64,000 nucleotides of DNA from Bacteroidota bacterium (GCA_947479085.1 CANJYB010000002.1:1-64000); one strand, 5' to 3'; positions 37,797-48,014 are shown, numbered from the stretch's first letter. A program made the numbers and translations. The notes: generated from the sequence alone by a model not told the origin.

Positions 37797-38011
37797 TCCT
37801 TAATAAAATTAAAGCGGGGAATTAATTTTCCTTCCACTTCTACTTTTTCAGTAAACATTTTTAATGGACGCACCCAAACGTTTTCGCCTTCGGGCTGATA
37901 TAAGGCTTTGTAAACTACCAATTCTTCTAACGTTTCGCTGTGGCGAGCTATTCCGATTACCTCGTAAAAATTTCCTTTGTAGTGTTTGTATTTTCCCGGT
38001 TTTAATTTCAC
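37793..38011 (-). CDS. DUF1653 domain protein
   Basis: This 72-residue cytoplasmic protein belongs to the DUF1653 family by its pattern: KPGKYKHYKGNFYEVIGIA near the N-terminus, then ETLEELVVYKALY and VWVRPLKMF. Family members are small beta-barrel proteins of unknown function. The start is GTG at 38011, 5 bp after the stop of the MBL gene, so the two are cotranscribed. Confidence 0.9.
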   Translation of the reverse strand: MKLKPGKYKHYKGNFYEVIGIARHSETLEELVVYKALYQPEGENVWVRPLKMFTEKVEVEGKLIPRFNFIKE

Positions 38012-38016
38012 TGGTT

Positions 38017-38655
38017 TCAGGTAAGGAAAGGATTGGTTTTTCTTTCGTGGCCAATATTAGTTGTTGGTCCGTGCCCGCTGTACACTTTGTAATCATCACC
38101 AAGAGCAAGTAATTTTGTTTTGATGCTATTAATAAGTGCATTGTGGTTGCCTCCCGGTAAGTCGCTTCGGCCAATGCTTCCATTGAAAAGAACATCACCG
38201 GCAATCATGAATTTCTGTTCGGTATTATAAAAAGTAATGCTGCCGGGAGAATGGCCGGGTGTGAAAACAATTTGCAGGGAGGAGTTTCCGAAATTTACGA
38301 TGTCGCCTTCTTCGAGGTAAACAGAAGGAGCTGGGGATGGCTGTGCCTGCAGGTTGTAAATACCCGCTACTGTGAGATAAGAGTCTAAAACTATTTGGTC
38401 GTTTTTATTCATTTCCAGTTTAAGATTGTATTTATCAGCAACAAAACCATTGCCGAAAATATGGTCGAGGTGGCAGTGTGTATTTAAAAGTTTTACGGGT
38501 TTTAACTCGTTTTGCTGAATAAAGTCTGCTAACTCGGACCGCTCGCGATTGTCGTAACAGCCCGGGTCGATAATGATACATTCTTTGGTTTCATCATAAA
38601 GAATATAAGTGTTTTCGTCAAAGGGCCCGAAGGTAAAATAGTGTATAGAAATCAT
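38017..38655 (-). CDS. MBL-fold hydrolase, glyoxalase II-like
   Basis: From the ATG at 38655 (an upstream TTG at 38682 is less likely) the protein is 212 residues. The metallo-beta-lactamase motif NTHCHLDHIFGN (HxHxDH, about 57-68), TPGHSPGSI and AGDVLFNGSIGRSDLPGG are intact, the pattern of hydroxyacylglutathione-hydrolase-like/YcbL enzymes that hydrolyse thioesters. It heads a two-gene unit with DUF1653. Confidence 0.92.
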   Translation of the reverse strand: MISIHYFTFGPFDENTYILYDETKECIIIDPGCYDNRERSELADFIQQNELKPVKLLNTHCHLDHIFGNGFVADKYNLKLEMNKNDQIVLDSYLTVAGIYNLQAQPSPAPSVYLEEGDIVNFGNSSLQIVFTPGHSPGSITFYNTEQKFMIAGDVLFNGSIGRSDLPGGNHNALINSIKTKLLALGDDYKVYSGHGPTTNIGHERKTNPFLT

Positions 38656-38753
38656 AAAAATATTTTCTTTCAAAATTAACAAAACTTATCAAGCAAAATA
38701 GATGGAAGGTAGGAGTATATTTATTAATTTAGCGTTCCTAATTTAAGCAAGAA

Positions 38754-41700
38754 GTGAAAAGAAATAGGTTTTCATGTAGTCAGATAGTTTTTATTTTATT
38801 TTTTGCATGCTTGTTTTTTTCAGGTAATGTTTCCATCGCCCAGTTTTATAGTGGCTCTCAAACTGATTTCGGGAAAAACAGGATGAAGTACGAAGACTTC
38901 TTCTGGACCTACTACTCATACGACCGTTATGATGTTTATTTTTATGAAGAAGGAAAAGAGGTAGCGAACTATGTTTCGAAATCTGTTAAAAGGCAGATGG
39001 AAGAAGTAGAGAAGCTGTTTGATTATTCTTTTGATGAAAAAATACAATTCATTTGTTACAACAAACAAACGGATTTTAAGCAAAGTAATATTGGTCTCGG
39101 CTTATCAGAAGAATATAATACCGGAGGAGTAACCCGGGTAGCGGGTTCGAAAATTATTTTGTATTTTGAAGGAGACCATGCCAAGCTGGATGCGCAGATA
39201 AGAAGCGGAATAGCGGAAGTGCTGATGGATCAGATGATGTATGGAGGGAAGGTAACCGAAATGTTTAAAAATAATACCCTTTTGAATTTACCTGAGTGGT
39301 ATACCAAAGGCCTCACGAGTTATGTTGCTACTGATTGGAATTCGGATATTGATAACCGGGTGAAAGATGGAATATTAGGAGGGAAGTACAGGAACATTAA
39401 TCGTTTGGAAGGAGAGGATGCAGTTTTTGCAGGTCATGCATTATGGAAGTACATTGCAGATAATTATGGAGAGGCTGTGTTTTCAAATGTTTTGTATATG
39501 ACCAAAGTGAGTAGGAATATTGATAATTCGGTAAGTTTTGTATTGGGTATATCTGTAAAAGGTTTGTGGAAGGAATGTTTTGAATCGTATACGCATAAGT
39601 ATAGTGAAAAAGATAATAGTAAAACATTGCCTCAGCAGCCAACTGTGCTGAAGAAAATAAAATCGACTAGGGTTTACAGCCAGATGAAAGTCAGCCCCGA
39701 TGGGAAATACATAGTGTATACCACCAATGAAATGGGGCAGTATAAAATATGGTTATATAATATTGAAAGAAATAAGGCGAAGCGAATTTTGAAATCGGGA
39801 CATAAGCTGGATAGAATAAATGATTATTCGTTTCCTTTATTGGCGTGGCATCCGAGCAGTAAGTTGTTTTCTTATATCATAGAAAAAAAGAACAGGGAAG
39901 TGATGACGACTTATGAAATTGAGAACAAGGAACGAAATTCCCGCAACATATTTGGATTTGAAAAGGTACTTGATTATTCCTACAATTCAGATGGAAAAAG
40001 ATTTGTGATGTCGGCTGTTCAAAAGGGACAATCGGATATTTTTGTTTTTACGGCTGCATCAAATGCATACGATCAAATTACTAAGGATATTTATGATGAT
40101 ATGACTCCGCGATTTGTACATAATTCAAAAGAAATTGTTTTTTCTTCGAACCGTCCGACTGATACTTTAAACTTTGACAGCAAGAAAAGAATACCTGATG
40201 CGCAATCGCATAAAGATTTATTTATGTTTAATAATGTAACAAAATCGAAAGTACTTACCCGCATTACCAATACACCAACCATTGATGAGAGCTATCCGGC
40301 AGACTATGACAGTACGCATATATCTTACTTGAGCGATTTGAACGGAGTGAGGAACCGTTACATTGCCCAGTTTGACAGTGCGATTGCTTTTGTGGATACT
40401 TCGGCACATTATAAAACGGTGGTTTCCTCTTTTCCTGTCACCAATTATTCGAGAAATATAATGGAACAGGATGTGAATGCGATGGCAAATAAACTAACGG
40501 AAATAATTTATGAAAACGGGAAATACAAAATGTATATCTCACCTATAGCAAATGCAAGTTCGATAACACCACTTTATTTGCTGAATACATCTTACAGAGA
40601 TTATAAAAACAGGATTGAGAAAAAGGAACAACAAGAGGTGGATTCGAAAAACAAAAACCTTTATGAAACACCTACTTTGGAAAATGTAAAAGTGATAGTT
40701 AATGAACCAAGAAAAACAGATACAACAGAAATAGACATAAATAATTATGTGTTTGAAAACGAAAAAAGAAAGGAAGAGAAGAAAACAGAGGAAGCTGTTA
40801 AAACGAATGGAGGGAATGATACTGCAGGAACATTTGCTAAATTGAACCAAGACTTTTTATTAGGGAAACAAAAAAATTACAATACCAATTATTCTGTTGA
40901 CTATGTGGTTTCACAATTGGATAATTCTTTTTCGAATACTTCGTACCAGAAATTTACGGGTGGAAGCGGACCTATTTATTTGAACCCGGGAATTAATGCT
41001 TTGTTTAAAATAGGGGTGACTGATTTGTTTGAAGATTATCGTATAACTGGGGCAATGCGTTTTTCGGGAGATTTGAACAGTAATGAGTTTTTTATCAGTT
41101 ATGAAAACAGGGCACAAAAGATTGACAGGCAGATTATTCTTCATCGTCAAGGGTTGCTGAATGTTTCGGATGACAATGCTATGATTAAAATTCATACACA
41201 TGATATCCGATACATTTGGAAATTCCCTTTCAGTGAGGTTGCAGGAGTGAGAGCTTCGGTAAGTTACAGGAATGACAGGGTTATTTATCTTGCAAACAGT
41301 GATGCAAATTTGAAAGAACCGAATAAATATGAAAACTGGGGAACGGGAAAGCTGGAATATGTGTTTGATAACACCATAAAAAAGGGACTTAATTTGTATA
41401 ATGGAACAAGAGCAAAGTTGTTCGGGGAATATTACAGACAAATAGATAAAGAGAAAACGGATTTTTTTGTGGTAGGCTTTGATGCACGTTTCTATAAAAA
41501 AATACATCGTTGTTTTATCTGGGCTAACCGAATTGCGGGAAGTACATCATTCGGAAATCAAAGGTTGATTTATTATTTGGGCGGTGTGGATAATTGGTTT
41601 GGTGCTAATAACCCAAGGAACTTTGACTATACTACAAATATTGCTACCGATCAAAATTACGCTTACCAAACATTGGCCACCAATATGCGAGGGTTTATAC

Positions 41701-42083
41701 AAAACGCAAGAAACGGAAATAGTTTTATAGTTGGTAACAGCGAATTGAGGTTCCCGATTTTTAAGTATTTATATAAGCGCCCGATACGAGCTGATTTTAT
41801 TGAGAATTTCCAATTGATGACTTTCCTGGATGTAGGAACTGCATGGACAGGAAAATCACCATATGATGATACAAATTCATTGAACACTACTGTGATTGGA
41901 AATGCCCAGTCAACTGTAATAATTACATTGAATACACAGCATAACCCGATTATCGGTGGATACGGCTGGGGTGTTCGTACGAGACTTTTCGGATATTTTA
42001 TTCGTTTGGACAGGGCATGGGGAGTGCAGGACGGAGTGGTTTTAACTCCTATTACCTATTTGTCGTTGAGTCTTGATTTTTAA
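38754..42083 (+). CDS. Large envelope protein: degenerate peptidase-MA, TolB-like propeller, C-terminal barrel
   Basis: The 1109-residue protein starts at GTG and has a signal peptide (about 1-30, ending SIAQF). Residues about 55-260 resemble a peptidase-MA/gluzincin domain, but the site where HExxH is expected reads AEVLMDQMMYGG, so catalysis seems lost. Residues about 300-560 contain PD40/TolB-type blades (SPDGKYIVYTTNEMGQYKIW, DIFVFTAASNAYDQITKD). Residues about 770-1109 look like an outer-membrane barrel ending LSLSLDF. It probably sits in the outer membrane with a periplasmic or surface propeller. Confidence 0.85.
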   Translation: MKRNRFSCSQIVFILFFACLFFSGNVSIAQFYSGSQTDFGKNRMKYEDFFWTYYSYDRYDVYFYEEGKEVANYVSKSVKRQMEEVEKLFDYSFDEKIQFICYNKQTDFKQSNIGLGLSEEYNTGGVTRVAGSKIILYFEGDHAKLDAQIRSGIAEVLMDQMMYGGKVTEMFKNNTLLNLPEWYTKGLTSYVATDWNSDIDNRVKDGILGGKYRNINRLEGEDAVFAGHALWKYIADNYGEAVFSNVLYMTKVSRNIDNSVSFVLGISVKGLWKECFESYTHKYSEKDNSKTLPQQPTVLKKIKSTRVYSQMKVSPDGKYIVYTTNEMGQYKIWLYNIERNKAKRILKSGHKLDRINDYSFPLLAWHPSSKLFSYIIEKKNREVMTTYEIENKERNSRNIFGFEKVLDYSYNSDGKRFVMSAVQKGQSDIFVFTAASNAYDQITKDIYDDMTPRFVHNSKEIVFSSNRPTDTLNFDSKKRIPDAQSHKDLFMFNNVTKSKVLTRITNTPTIDESYPADYDSTHISYLSDLNGVRNRYIAQFDSAIAFVDTSAHYKTVVSSFPVTNYSRNIMEQDVNAMANKLTEIIYENGKYKMYISPIANASSITPLYLLNTSYRDYKNRIEKKEQQEVDSKNKNLYETPTLENVKVIVNEPRKTDTTEIDINNYVFENEKRKEEKKTEEAVKTNGGNDTAGTFAKLNQDFLLGKQKNYNTNYSVDYVVSQLDNSFSNTSYQKFTGGSGPIYLNPGINALFKIGVTDLFEDYRITGAMRFSGDLNSNEFFISYENRAQKIDRQIILHRQGLLNVSDDNAMIKIHTHDIRYIWKFPFSEVAGVRASVSYRNDRVIYLANSDANLKEPNKYENWGTGKLEYVFDNTIKKGLNLYNGTRAKLFGEYYRQIDKEKTDFFVVGFDARFYKKIHRCFIWANRIAGSTSFGNQRLIYYLGGVDNWFGANNPRNFDYTTNIATDQNYAYQTLATNMRGFIQNARNGNSFIVGNSELRFPIFKYLYKRPIRADFIENFQLMTFLDVGTAWTGKSPYDDTNSLNTTVIGNAQSTVIITLNTQHNPIIGGYGWGVRTRLFGYFIRLDRAWGVQDGVVLTPITYLSLSLDF

Positions 42084-42115
42084 AAAATTCATTTTTGAAA
42101 CAGCCCATCTTTAAT

Positions 42116-42478
42116 ATGACAACATTAATTATTTTGCTTTGTATTGGCTTGTTTGCTGGAATATTAAGCGGATTGGTAGGGGTAGGAGGAGGAATAATAA
42201 TTGTACCTGCTCTAGTATATTTTTTGAGCATTAGTCAGCACGAAGCACAAGGGACTTCGCTTGCGGTTCTTTTATTACCTGTTGGAATTTTCGCAGTTCT
42301 TAATTATTACAAGGCTGGATATGTTGATGTAAAAACCACTTTAATAATAGCCTCTACATTTGTAATTGGTGGATTTATAGGTTCAAAGATTTCAATCGGG
42401 CTTGATCAAAATATGGTAAAAAAAATATTCGGTTGCCTGATGCTATTAATTGCTATTAAAATGATTTTTGGAAAATAA
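42116..42478 (+). CDS. TauE/SafE family permease, half-size
   Basis: From the ATG at 42116 (a TTG at 42095 is less likely) the protein is 120 residues with four hydrophobic segments. The family motif GILSGLVGVGGGIIIVPALVYF-like start (GLVGVGGGIIIVPAL) is clear. TauE/SafE transporters export sulfite, sulfoacetate or other organic anions and usually have two such repeats, so this single-repeat form probably dimerises. Its stop overlaps the region just before the next gene's ATG (42480). Confidence 0.88.
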   Translation: MTTLIILLCIGLFAGILSGLVGVGGGIIIVPALVYFLSISQHEAQGTSLAVLLLPVGIFAVLNYYKAGYVDVKTTLIIASTFVIGGFIGSKISIGLDQNMVKKIFGCLMLLIAIKMIFGK

Positions 42479-42479
42479 T

Positions 42480-43670
42480 ATGCCTGACCTGAAAAAGAAA
42501 ATCCAATCCCTCTCCAGGCAATACTTAGCAGAAACAATAGAAATACGGCATCATTTACATTCTCATCCTGAATTATCTTTCCAGGAATTTAATACTTCAG
42601 ATTATATAGCAAAAAAGTTAAAGGAGTATTCCATCCCGTTTACCCAGGGAATGGTTAAAACAGGAATTGTTGCATTAGTAGAAGGAAGAAATGCAAGCAA
42701 AAAAGTAATTGCTTTGCGTGCAGATTTAGATGCTCTACCAATTCAAGAAAGCAGCAATATAGATTATAAGTCAAAGAGTGATGGTGTAATGCATGCCTGT
42801 GGGCATGATGTTCATAGTTCTTCCTTGCTTACCACAGCAAGAATATTAAATGAACTTAGAAACGAATTCGAAGGGACAATAAAATTAGTTTTTCAACCTG
42901 GAGAAGAGAAGCTTCCGGGAGGAGCATCTCTGATGATAAAAGAAGGCGTGCTTGAGAACCCTCACCCGGAGAGTATTTTTGCACAGCATGTTTTTCCGAG
43001 CATGGAAGTTGGAAAAGTGGGCTTCCGAAATGGAATGTATATGGCAAGTACGGATGAGTTGTATTTGACGGTTACCGGCAAAGGCGGTCATGCTGCGATG
43101 CCAGCAGATTATGTTAACCCTCTTTTAATTTCCTCAGCAATATTGACGGAACTTAACAAAGTATTTATGACGGAGAAACAAAAAGCTCCAACCGTGCTTG
43201 CATTTGGAAAAATAATTGGCATGGGTGCAACCAATGTTATTCCGGATGAAGTTAAGATTGAAGGAACCTTCAGAACAATGGATGAAGTGTGGAGAACGGA
43301 AACGCATATAAATATGAAAAGGATTGCAGAAGATATTGCAATAACAATGGGAGGGAAATGTGATTTCAGAATAGAACATGGGTATCCTTTTTTGGTAAAC
43401 GATGAAGTTGTAACTAACAGGGCAAGGGTAGCTGCAGAAGAATACCTTGGGAAAGAAAATGTGGAAGAATTGCCAATGAGAATGACAGCAGAAGATTTTG
43501 CTTTTTATTCCCAGGAAATACCTTCCTGTTTTTATCGTTTAGGAACCGGGAATAAATCTAAAGGGATTACCAGTGGAGTGCATACTTCCACATTTGATAT
43601 TGATGAAGATGCCCTGAAAATCGGTCCCGGTCTAATGGCCTGGATGACTATAAATGAATTAAATTCATAA
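42480..43670 (+). CDS. M20-family amidohydrolase/peptidase
   Basis: This di-metal amidohydrolase has 396 residues from the ATG at 42480; a TTG at 42468 would overlap the upstream gene. HHLHSHPELSFQEF is at the N-terminus, then ALRADLDALP, HACGHDVHSS (about 103-112), PGEEKLPGGA with the catalytic Glu pair, and the dimerisation-domain GKGGHAAMP. The pattern is that of the IAA-amino-acid/N-acyl-amino-acid hydrolase (hippurate hydrolase) group. It is coupled to the TauE gene and ends at a bidirectional terminator. Confidence 0.93.
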   Translation: MPDLKKKIQSLSRQYLAETIEIRHHLHSHPELSFQEFNTSDYIAKKLKEYSIPFTQGMVKTGIVALVEGRNASKKVIALRADLDALPIQESSNIDYKSKSDGVMHACGHDVHSSSLLTTARILNELRNEFEGTIKLVFQPGEEKLPGGASLMIKEGVLENPHPESIFAQHVFPSMEVGKVGFRNGMYMASTDELYLTVTGKGGHAAMPADYVNPLLISSAILTELNKVFMTEKQKAPTVLAFGKIIGMGATNVIPDEVKIEGTFRTMDEVWRTETHINMKRIAEDIAITMGGKCDFRIEHGYPFLVNDEVVTNRARVAAEEYLGKENVEELPMRMTAEDFAFYSQEIPSCFYRLGTGNKSKGITSGVHTSTFDIDEDALKIGPGLMAWMTINELNS

Positions 43671-43703
43671 AAAAACACCCAAAGAAATTTCTTTGGGTGT
43701 TTT
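43669..43703. terminator. Bidirectional terminator between M20 and recQ
   Basis: AAAAAAACACCCAAAGAAA/TTTCTTTGGGTGTTTT is a perfect stem in the gap between converging genes. Confidence 0.88.
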
Positions 43704-43723
43704 GATTTTGTTTTTTCAGAGAA

Positions 43724-45934
43724 TTAATTTCCGAACTCACTCATGAATTTGATTCGCATCAAACGCATTTCTTCTTCAGAATATTCTTCTTCTCCTAATT
43801 CTTTCAAAGCTTCTTCAATCGAATCACTTTCTGATTCCTTGAAGTATTGCAAAGCTTCTTGCTGTTTGTCTTCATCAAGAATATCATTGATGTAGTAACC
43901 AATATTTACTTTGGTTCCGGAAGAAACGATACTTTCAATTTCGGTAATCAAGTCAGATAAGCTTAATCCTTTTGCGCTTGCAACATCTTCCAAAGGTAAT
44001 TTTCTATCAATGCTCTGAATGATGTAAACTTTTAATCCTGATTTGTTGACAATGGATTTAACAACCATATCCAATGGTCTGTCAATTTCGTTCTCCTCAA
44101 CGTATTTAGAAATTAAATCAAGGAATGGTTTACCAAATTTCTGTGCTTTTCCTTGTCCCACTCCTGTAATATTAACCAGCTCATCCATTTTAATAGGATA
44201 CTGGATAGCCATTTCTTCGATGGATAATTCCTGGAAAATAACATAAGGAGGCAATTTTAATTTATGTGCGGTTTGTTTCAATAAATCTTTTAACGCACCA
44301 AATAAAACAGGGTCAGCGCCTGAGCCACCTTTGTTTCCTCCTCCACCACCTGCTTCGTCATCATCGCCTTCTGTTCCTTCGTAATCATGATCTTTGGTAA
44401 TCATCATGGAGTAAGGTTTTTTCATGAATGACTTACCTTCTTTTGTGATTTTAAGTATACCATAACTTTCTACGTCTTTAGCCAAAAGACCAGAAACTAA
44501 TGCCTGGCGAATAACAGCATTCCAGTATTTTTCATTCTTATCATCTTCAGCACCTTTACCGAAGCATTCAAGGTCGTTGTGTTTGTATGACTTTACGGTT
44601 GCCGTAATTGTACCCATCAAGACATTAATAATATCTTTGGTTTTGAATTTTTCCTTAACGTCTTCAACAGCCTCCAACACCAGCTCGACATCTTCCATTC
44701 CTTCAAACTTTTGTTTTGGGTTGCGGCAGTTGTCGCACATACCGTTGCAATCTTTTTCGTTAAATTCTTCACCAAAATAATGTAAAAGGAATTTTCTGCG
44801 GCAGCTTGAAGTTTCAGCATACGAAACTGTTTCATGAAGTAATTGCTTTCCGATTTCCTGTTCAGCAACCGGTTTGCCTTTCATGAATTTTTCCAATTTA
44901 ACAATATCATCATGACTGTAAAATGTTAGAAGATTTCCTTCTCCACCATCTCTTCCGCCACGTCCTGTTTCCTGATAATAACCTTCCAAAGATTTTGGAA
45001 TGTCATGGTGAATAACAAAACGAACATCCGGTTTGTCGATACCCATACCAAATGCTATTGTTGCAACAATTACATCAATATCTTCCATCAAAAAGGCATC
45101 CTGAGTGGTTGCCCTTTCTTTAGCTTCCAATCCTGCGTGATAGGCTTGTGCTTTAACACCGTTTACACGCAATGTTTCAGCAAGCTCTTCCACTTTTTTT
45201 CTGCTAAGGCAATAAATAATTCCTGATTTACCAGCTTGAGTTTTTACGTATTTAATAATTTCTTTAATCGCATTATTTTTAGGACGCACTTCGTAATATA
45301 AATTACTTCTGTTAAAAGAAGATTTATAAACGTTTGCATCGCTCATTCCAAGATTTTTTTGAATATCCTGTTGCACTTTAGGTGTAGCGGTTGCAGTTAA
45401 TGCAATAATAGGAACAGTTCCTATTTCTTCAATAATAGGACGCAGTCTTCTGTACTCAGGTCTGAAGTCATGCCCCCATTCCGAAATACAATGTGCTTCA
45501 TCGATGGCAAAGAATGAAATTTTTATTTCATTAAAGAATGCAACATTTTCCTGTTTGGTTAAACTTTCAGGGGCAACGTATAATAATTTAGTTTTTCCAT
45601 CTGTAATATCTTTCTTCACCTTTAATATCTCAGCTTTGGAAAGCGAGGAATTAAGGAAGTGAGCAATACCTTCTTCGTTTCCGAAATTTCGTAAAGCATC
45701 TACCTGGTTTTTCATTAAGGCAATAAGTGGTGAAATGATAATTGCAGTACCTTCACTAACCAGCGCAGGTAACTGGTAACATAATGATTTGCCACCACCC
45801 GTTGGCATAATTACGAATGTGTCTTTTTTTGCTAATAAACTTGTAATGATTTCCTCCTGCTGTCCTTTAAAGCTATCGAACCCAAAAAATTTCTGTAAGC
45901 ATTGATGAAGTGTTGCTGTTTCTACCTCGAGCAT
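43724..45934 (-). CDS. recQ: ATP-dependent DNA helicase RecQ
   Basis: This 3'-5' helicase of the RecQ family acts in recombination and fork repair. Of 736 residues, the helicase core shows FKGQQEEIITSLL, MPTGGGKSLCYQLPAL (Walker A, about 42-57), the DEAH box (AIDEAHCISEWGHDFRPEY), and QETGRGGRDG (motif VI). A zinc-binding RQC region (SSCRRKFLLHYFGE...CNGMCDNC) and an HRDC domain (about 560-630) follow, then an acidic C-terminal extension (SEEEMRLMRIKF). The Gly-rich linker GGGGGNKGG before HRDC is notable. Confidence 0.97.
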   Translation of the reverse strand: MLEVETATLHQCLQKFFGFDSFKGQQEEIITSLLAKKDTFVIMPTGGGKSLCYQLPALVSEGTAIIISPLIALMKNQVDALRNFGNEEGIAHFLNSSLSKAEILKVKKDITDGKTKLLYVAPESLTKQENVAFFNEIKISFFAIDEAHCISEWGHDFRPEYRRLRPIIEEIGTVPIIALTATATPKVQQDIQKNLGMSDANVYKSSFNRSNLYYEVRPKNNAIKEIIKYVKTQAGKSGIIYCLSRKKVEELAETLRVNGVKAQAYHAGLEAKERATTQDAFLMEDIDVIVATIAFGMGIDKPDVRFVIHHDIPKSLEGYYQETGRGGRDGGEGNLLTFYSHDDIVKLEKFMKGKPVAEQEIGKQLLHETVSYAETSSCRRKFLLHYFGEEFNEKDCNGMCDNCRNPKQKFEGMEDVELVLEAVEDVKEKFKTKDIINVLMGTITATVKSYKHNDLECFGKGAEDDKNEKYWNAVIRQALVSGLLAKDVESYGILKITKEGKSFMKKPYSMMITKDHDYEGTEGDDDEAGGGGGNKGGSGADPVLFGALKDLLKQTAHKLKLPPYVIFQELSIEEMAIQYPIKMDELVNITGVGQGKAQKFGKPFLDLISKYVEENEIDRPLDMVVKSIVNKSGLKVYIIQSIDRKLPLEDVASAKGLSLSDLITEIESIVSSGTKVNIGYYINDILDEDKQQEALQYFKESESDSIEEALKELGEEEYSEEEMRLMRIKFMSEFGN

Positions 45935-46195
45935 TGTTTTAAATGTTTTTTTATTTGTTTTTAAATTAAATTTGCAATGTAAATATATAATAAAAATTTG
46001 TCATAGCATCTAACTATTTATACATAATATTAAAAAAGCTATAAAGGGAATAAAATGAACGACAAAATTTGCGAAGTACTAATGTTTTCGGTGCAAAAAA
46101 AGGTATTTTTATTTATTTTGTATTTAAAAAATGTTTATATTGTTCAAAGAAATCATCGTAAAAAAATTTAAAATTCAAAAAGTATATTGCGGTAA

Positions 46196-46909
46196 ATGAA
46201 GGTAGCTGTTATTGTCCCTGCTTATAACGAAGAGAAATCCATTTCGATGGTGGTAAATGATATTAATCGTTTGGCAAATGAAAATAATTTTGAAATAGAT
46301 GCGGTGGTTGTTAATGATTGTTCAAAAGATTCTACTTCAGAAATAATTTCGAAATTAAATTGCATAGCGTTAAATTTACCAATCAATCTTGGAATTGGTG
46401 GTGCGGTGCAAACAGGATTTAAATATGCTTTTGAGAACGGCTATGACTATGCAATCCAGATAGACGGAGACGGGCAGCATCCGGCTGATGAAATTCCCAA
46501 ACTGATAAATTTTTCTGTAAGTAATAATTGTGATGTAGTAATTGGTTCACGATTTATTTCCAATGAAGGTTTTCAATCTTCCTCCATACGCAGGTTAGGA
46601 ATAAATTATTTTAAAAACCTGAACCGTTTTTTAGTTGGTGTGACTATTAATGATAGTACCTCCGGTTACAGGTTGTTAAACAGAAAGGCCCTGGAGATTG
46701 TGACAGAATATTATCCTGATGAATACCCGGAGCCGGAGGCAATAATATTATATTCGTTGAATGGATTAAAAATGGGTGAAGTTCCTGTAACGATGAAAGA
46801 GCGACAAGGAGGAGTTTCATCAATCGGGAAATCTGCATCTGTTTATTATATGTTTAAAGTAACCTTAGCAATTCTGTTTACTTTTATAAGAGTAAAATTT
46901 AAAAAATAA
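46196..46909 (+). CDS. Glycosyltransferase family 2 (DPM1-like)
   Basis: The 237-residue GT-A enzyme shows VPAYNEEKSISMVVNDI at the N-terminus, DGDGQHPADEIP (metal/nucleotide-sugar site, about 91-102) and SGYRLLNRKALE. There is no transmembrane segment until a weak hydrophobic stretch at the C-terminus. GT2 genes of this type followed by DUF2304, as here (18 bp gap), are a recurrent pair in lipid-linked sugar and O-antigen loci. Confidence 0.93.
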   Translation: MKVAVIVPAYNEEKSISMVVNDINRLANENNFEIDAVVVNDCSKDSTSEIISKLNCIALNLPINLGIGGAVQTGFKYAFENGYDYAIQIDGDGQHPADEIPKLINFSVSNNCDVVIGSRFISNEGFQSSSIRRLGINYFKNLNRFLVGVTINDSTSGYRLLNRKALEIVTEYYPDEYPEPEAIILYSLNGLKMGEVPVTMKERQGGVSSIGKSASVYYMFKVTLAILFTFIRVKFKK

Positions 46910-46927
46910 ATTATAAGTTAAATAACC

Positions 46928-47266
46928 ATGGTAAGAATTCAAATTATAGCAATAGTAGCGAGTGTAATGTTTTTATTATACATCGCGCGATTAATTATAA
47001 AAGGAAAACTAAGGGAAGAATATTCTATTGTCTGGATAGTCTGCACTGTTGTTTTAATCTTGTTTTCTTTCTGGAGAAACGGATTGGAAATCATTGCACA
47101 TACCTTAGGAGTATTTGAGGCCCCCAACCTTGTTTTTACAGGAGCCCTTTTTGCAACTTTTATTTACCTGCTTCACCTGTCTGTGGTGGTATCCAAGCTT
47201 CATTCGCAAAATAAGCAGTTAGCGCAGGACATTGCATTGTTGAAAGAGAAATTAGAAAAGAAGTAG
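46928..47266 (+). CDS. DUF2304 membrane protein
   Basis: The 112-residue product has three hydrophobic segments and the DUF2304 hallmark LREEYSIVWIVCTVVLI (about 29-45), ending in a short coiled coil (LHSQNKQLAQDIALLKEK). DUF2304 proteins accompany GT2 enzymes and probably help membrane attachment or lipid-sugar handling. Confidence 0.92.
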   Translation: MVRIQIIAIVASVMFLLYIARLIIKGKLREEYSIVWIVCTVVLILFSFWRNGLEIIAHTLGVFEAPNLVFTGALFATFIYLLHLSVVVSKLHSQNKQLAQDIALLKEKLEKK

Positions 47267-47324
47267 TTTCTTACCACTAAGGCACCAAGAACACAAAGAC
47301 ACACTAAGAATTTAATTAGTAGTG

Positions 47325-48008
47325 TTACACCATTCCTCCATTCAAATCTATACAGGTTCCGGTTAAGTATTCTGTTTCTCGGATGTATTGAATAGTGTTG
47401 AGAATATTTTTCGGGTCACCAAATTCATTAAAAGCAATTTTAGATTTTATTTTCTCCTGCAATTCCTGAGGTACAGTATTAATCATCCCCACTTTAAAAT
47501 AACCTAAATTAATATTGTTAATTGTAATCGATTTCTGAGCATTTTCAAGTGCAATGCTTTTTATCATCCCGTTGAGACCGGCTTTGGAAGCGGCATAGGC
47601 TGAAGTGCCCAAAACTCCTGTTTGTGCTACGATGGAAGAAAGATTTATTATTCTCCCGAAATTCTGTTCGCGCATAATTGGTAAAAGGGCTCTTACAAGA
47701 TAAAAAGTACCGTTAAGATTTACATTGATAACATTGGCCCATTCGTCCACATTGGATTTATGTGCAAAGGAATTATAGGAAATTCCAGCGCAATTAATAA
47801 GTGTAATTTTTTCTGATTGAGGTGTGACTCTTTTCACAAAAGCTTCCACTTCCTCATTGTTGGTAATGTCTAATTGCAAACAATTTTTGTATTGTTCACC
47901 TTCCGGTTTATTGATATGGTAGGTGCCAATAATATTTTCTCCTTCACGAAAAAAAGCATTAAATAAATAATTCCCTATTCCACCTGTTATTCCTGTAATG
48001 ATTATCAT
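47325..48008 (-). CDS. Short-chain dehydrogenase/reductase (FabG-like)
   Basis: The 227-residue Rossmann-fold oxidoreductase has TGITGGIGNYL (TGxxxGIG cofactor motif, residues 5-15), INCAGIS (NAG-type motif) and the catalytic YAASK in TSAYAASKAGLNGM with the upstream Ser (NLSSIVAQTG). Specificity, whether acyl, sugar or other, is not visible. It lies in the sugar/envelope cluster, 6 bp after the TPR/GT-C gene on the same strand, so the two are cotranscribed. Confidence 0.92.
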   Translation of the reverse strand: MIIITGITGGIGNYLFNAFFREGENIIGTYHINKPEGEQYKNCLQLDITNNEEVEAFVKRVTPQSEKITLINCAGISYNSFAHKSNVDEWANVINVNLNGTFYLVRALLPIMREQNFGRIINLSSIVAQTGVLGTSAYAASKAGLNGMIKSIALENAQKSITINNINLGYFKVGMINTVPQELQEKIKSKIAFNEFGDPKNILNTIQYIRETEYLTGTCIDLNGGMV

Positions 48009-48014
48009 CGTATT

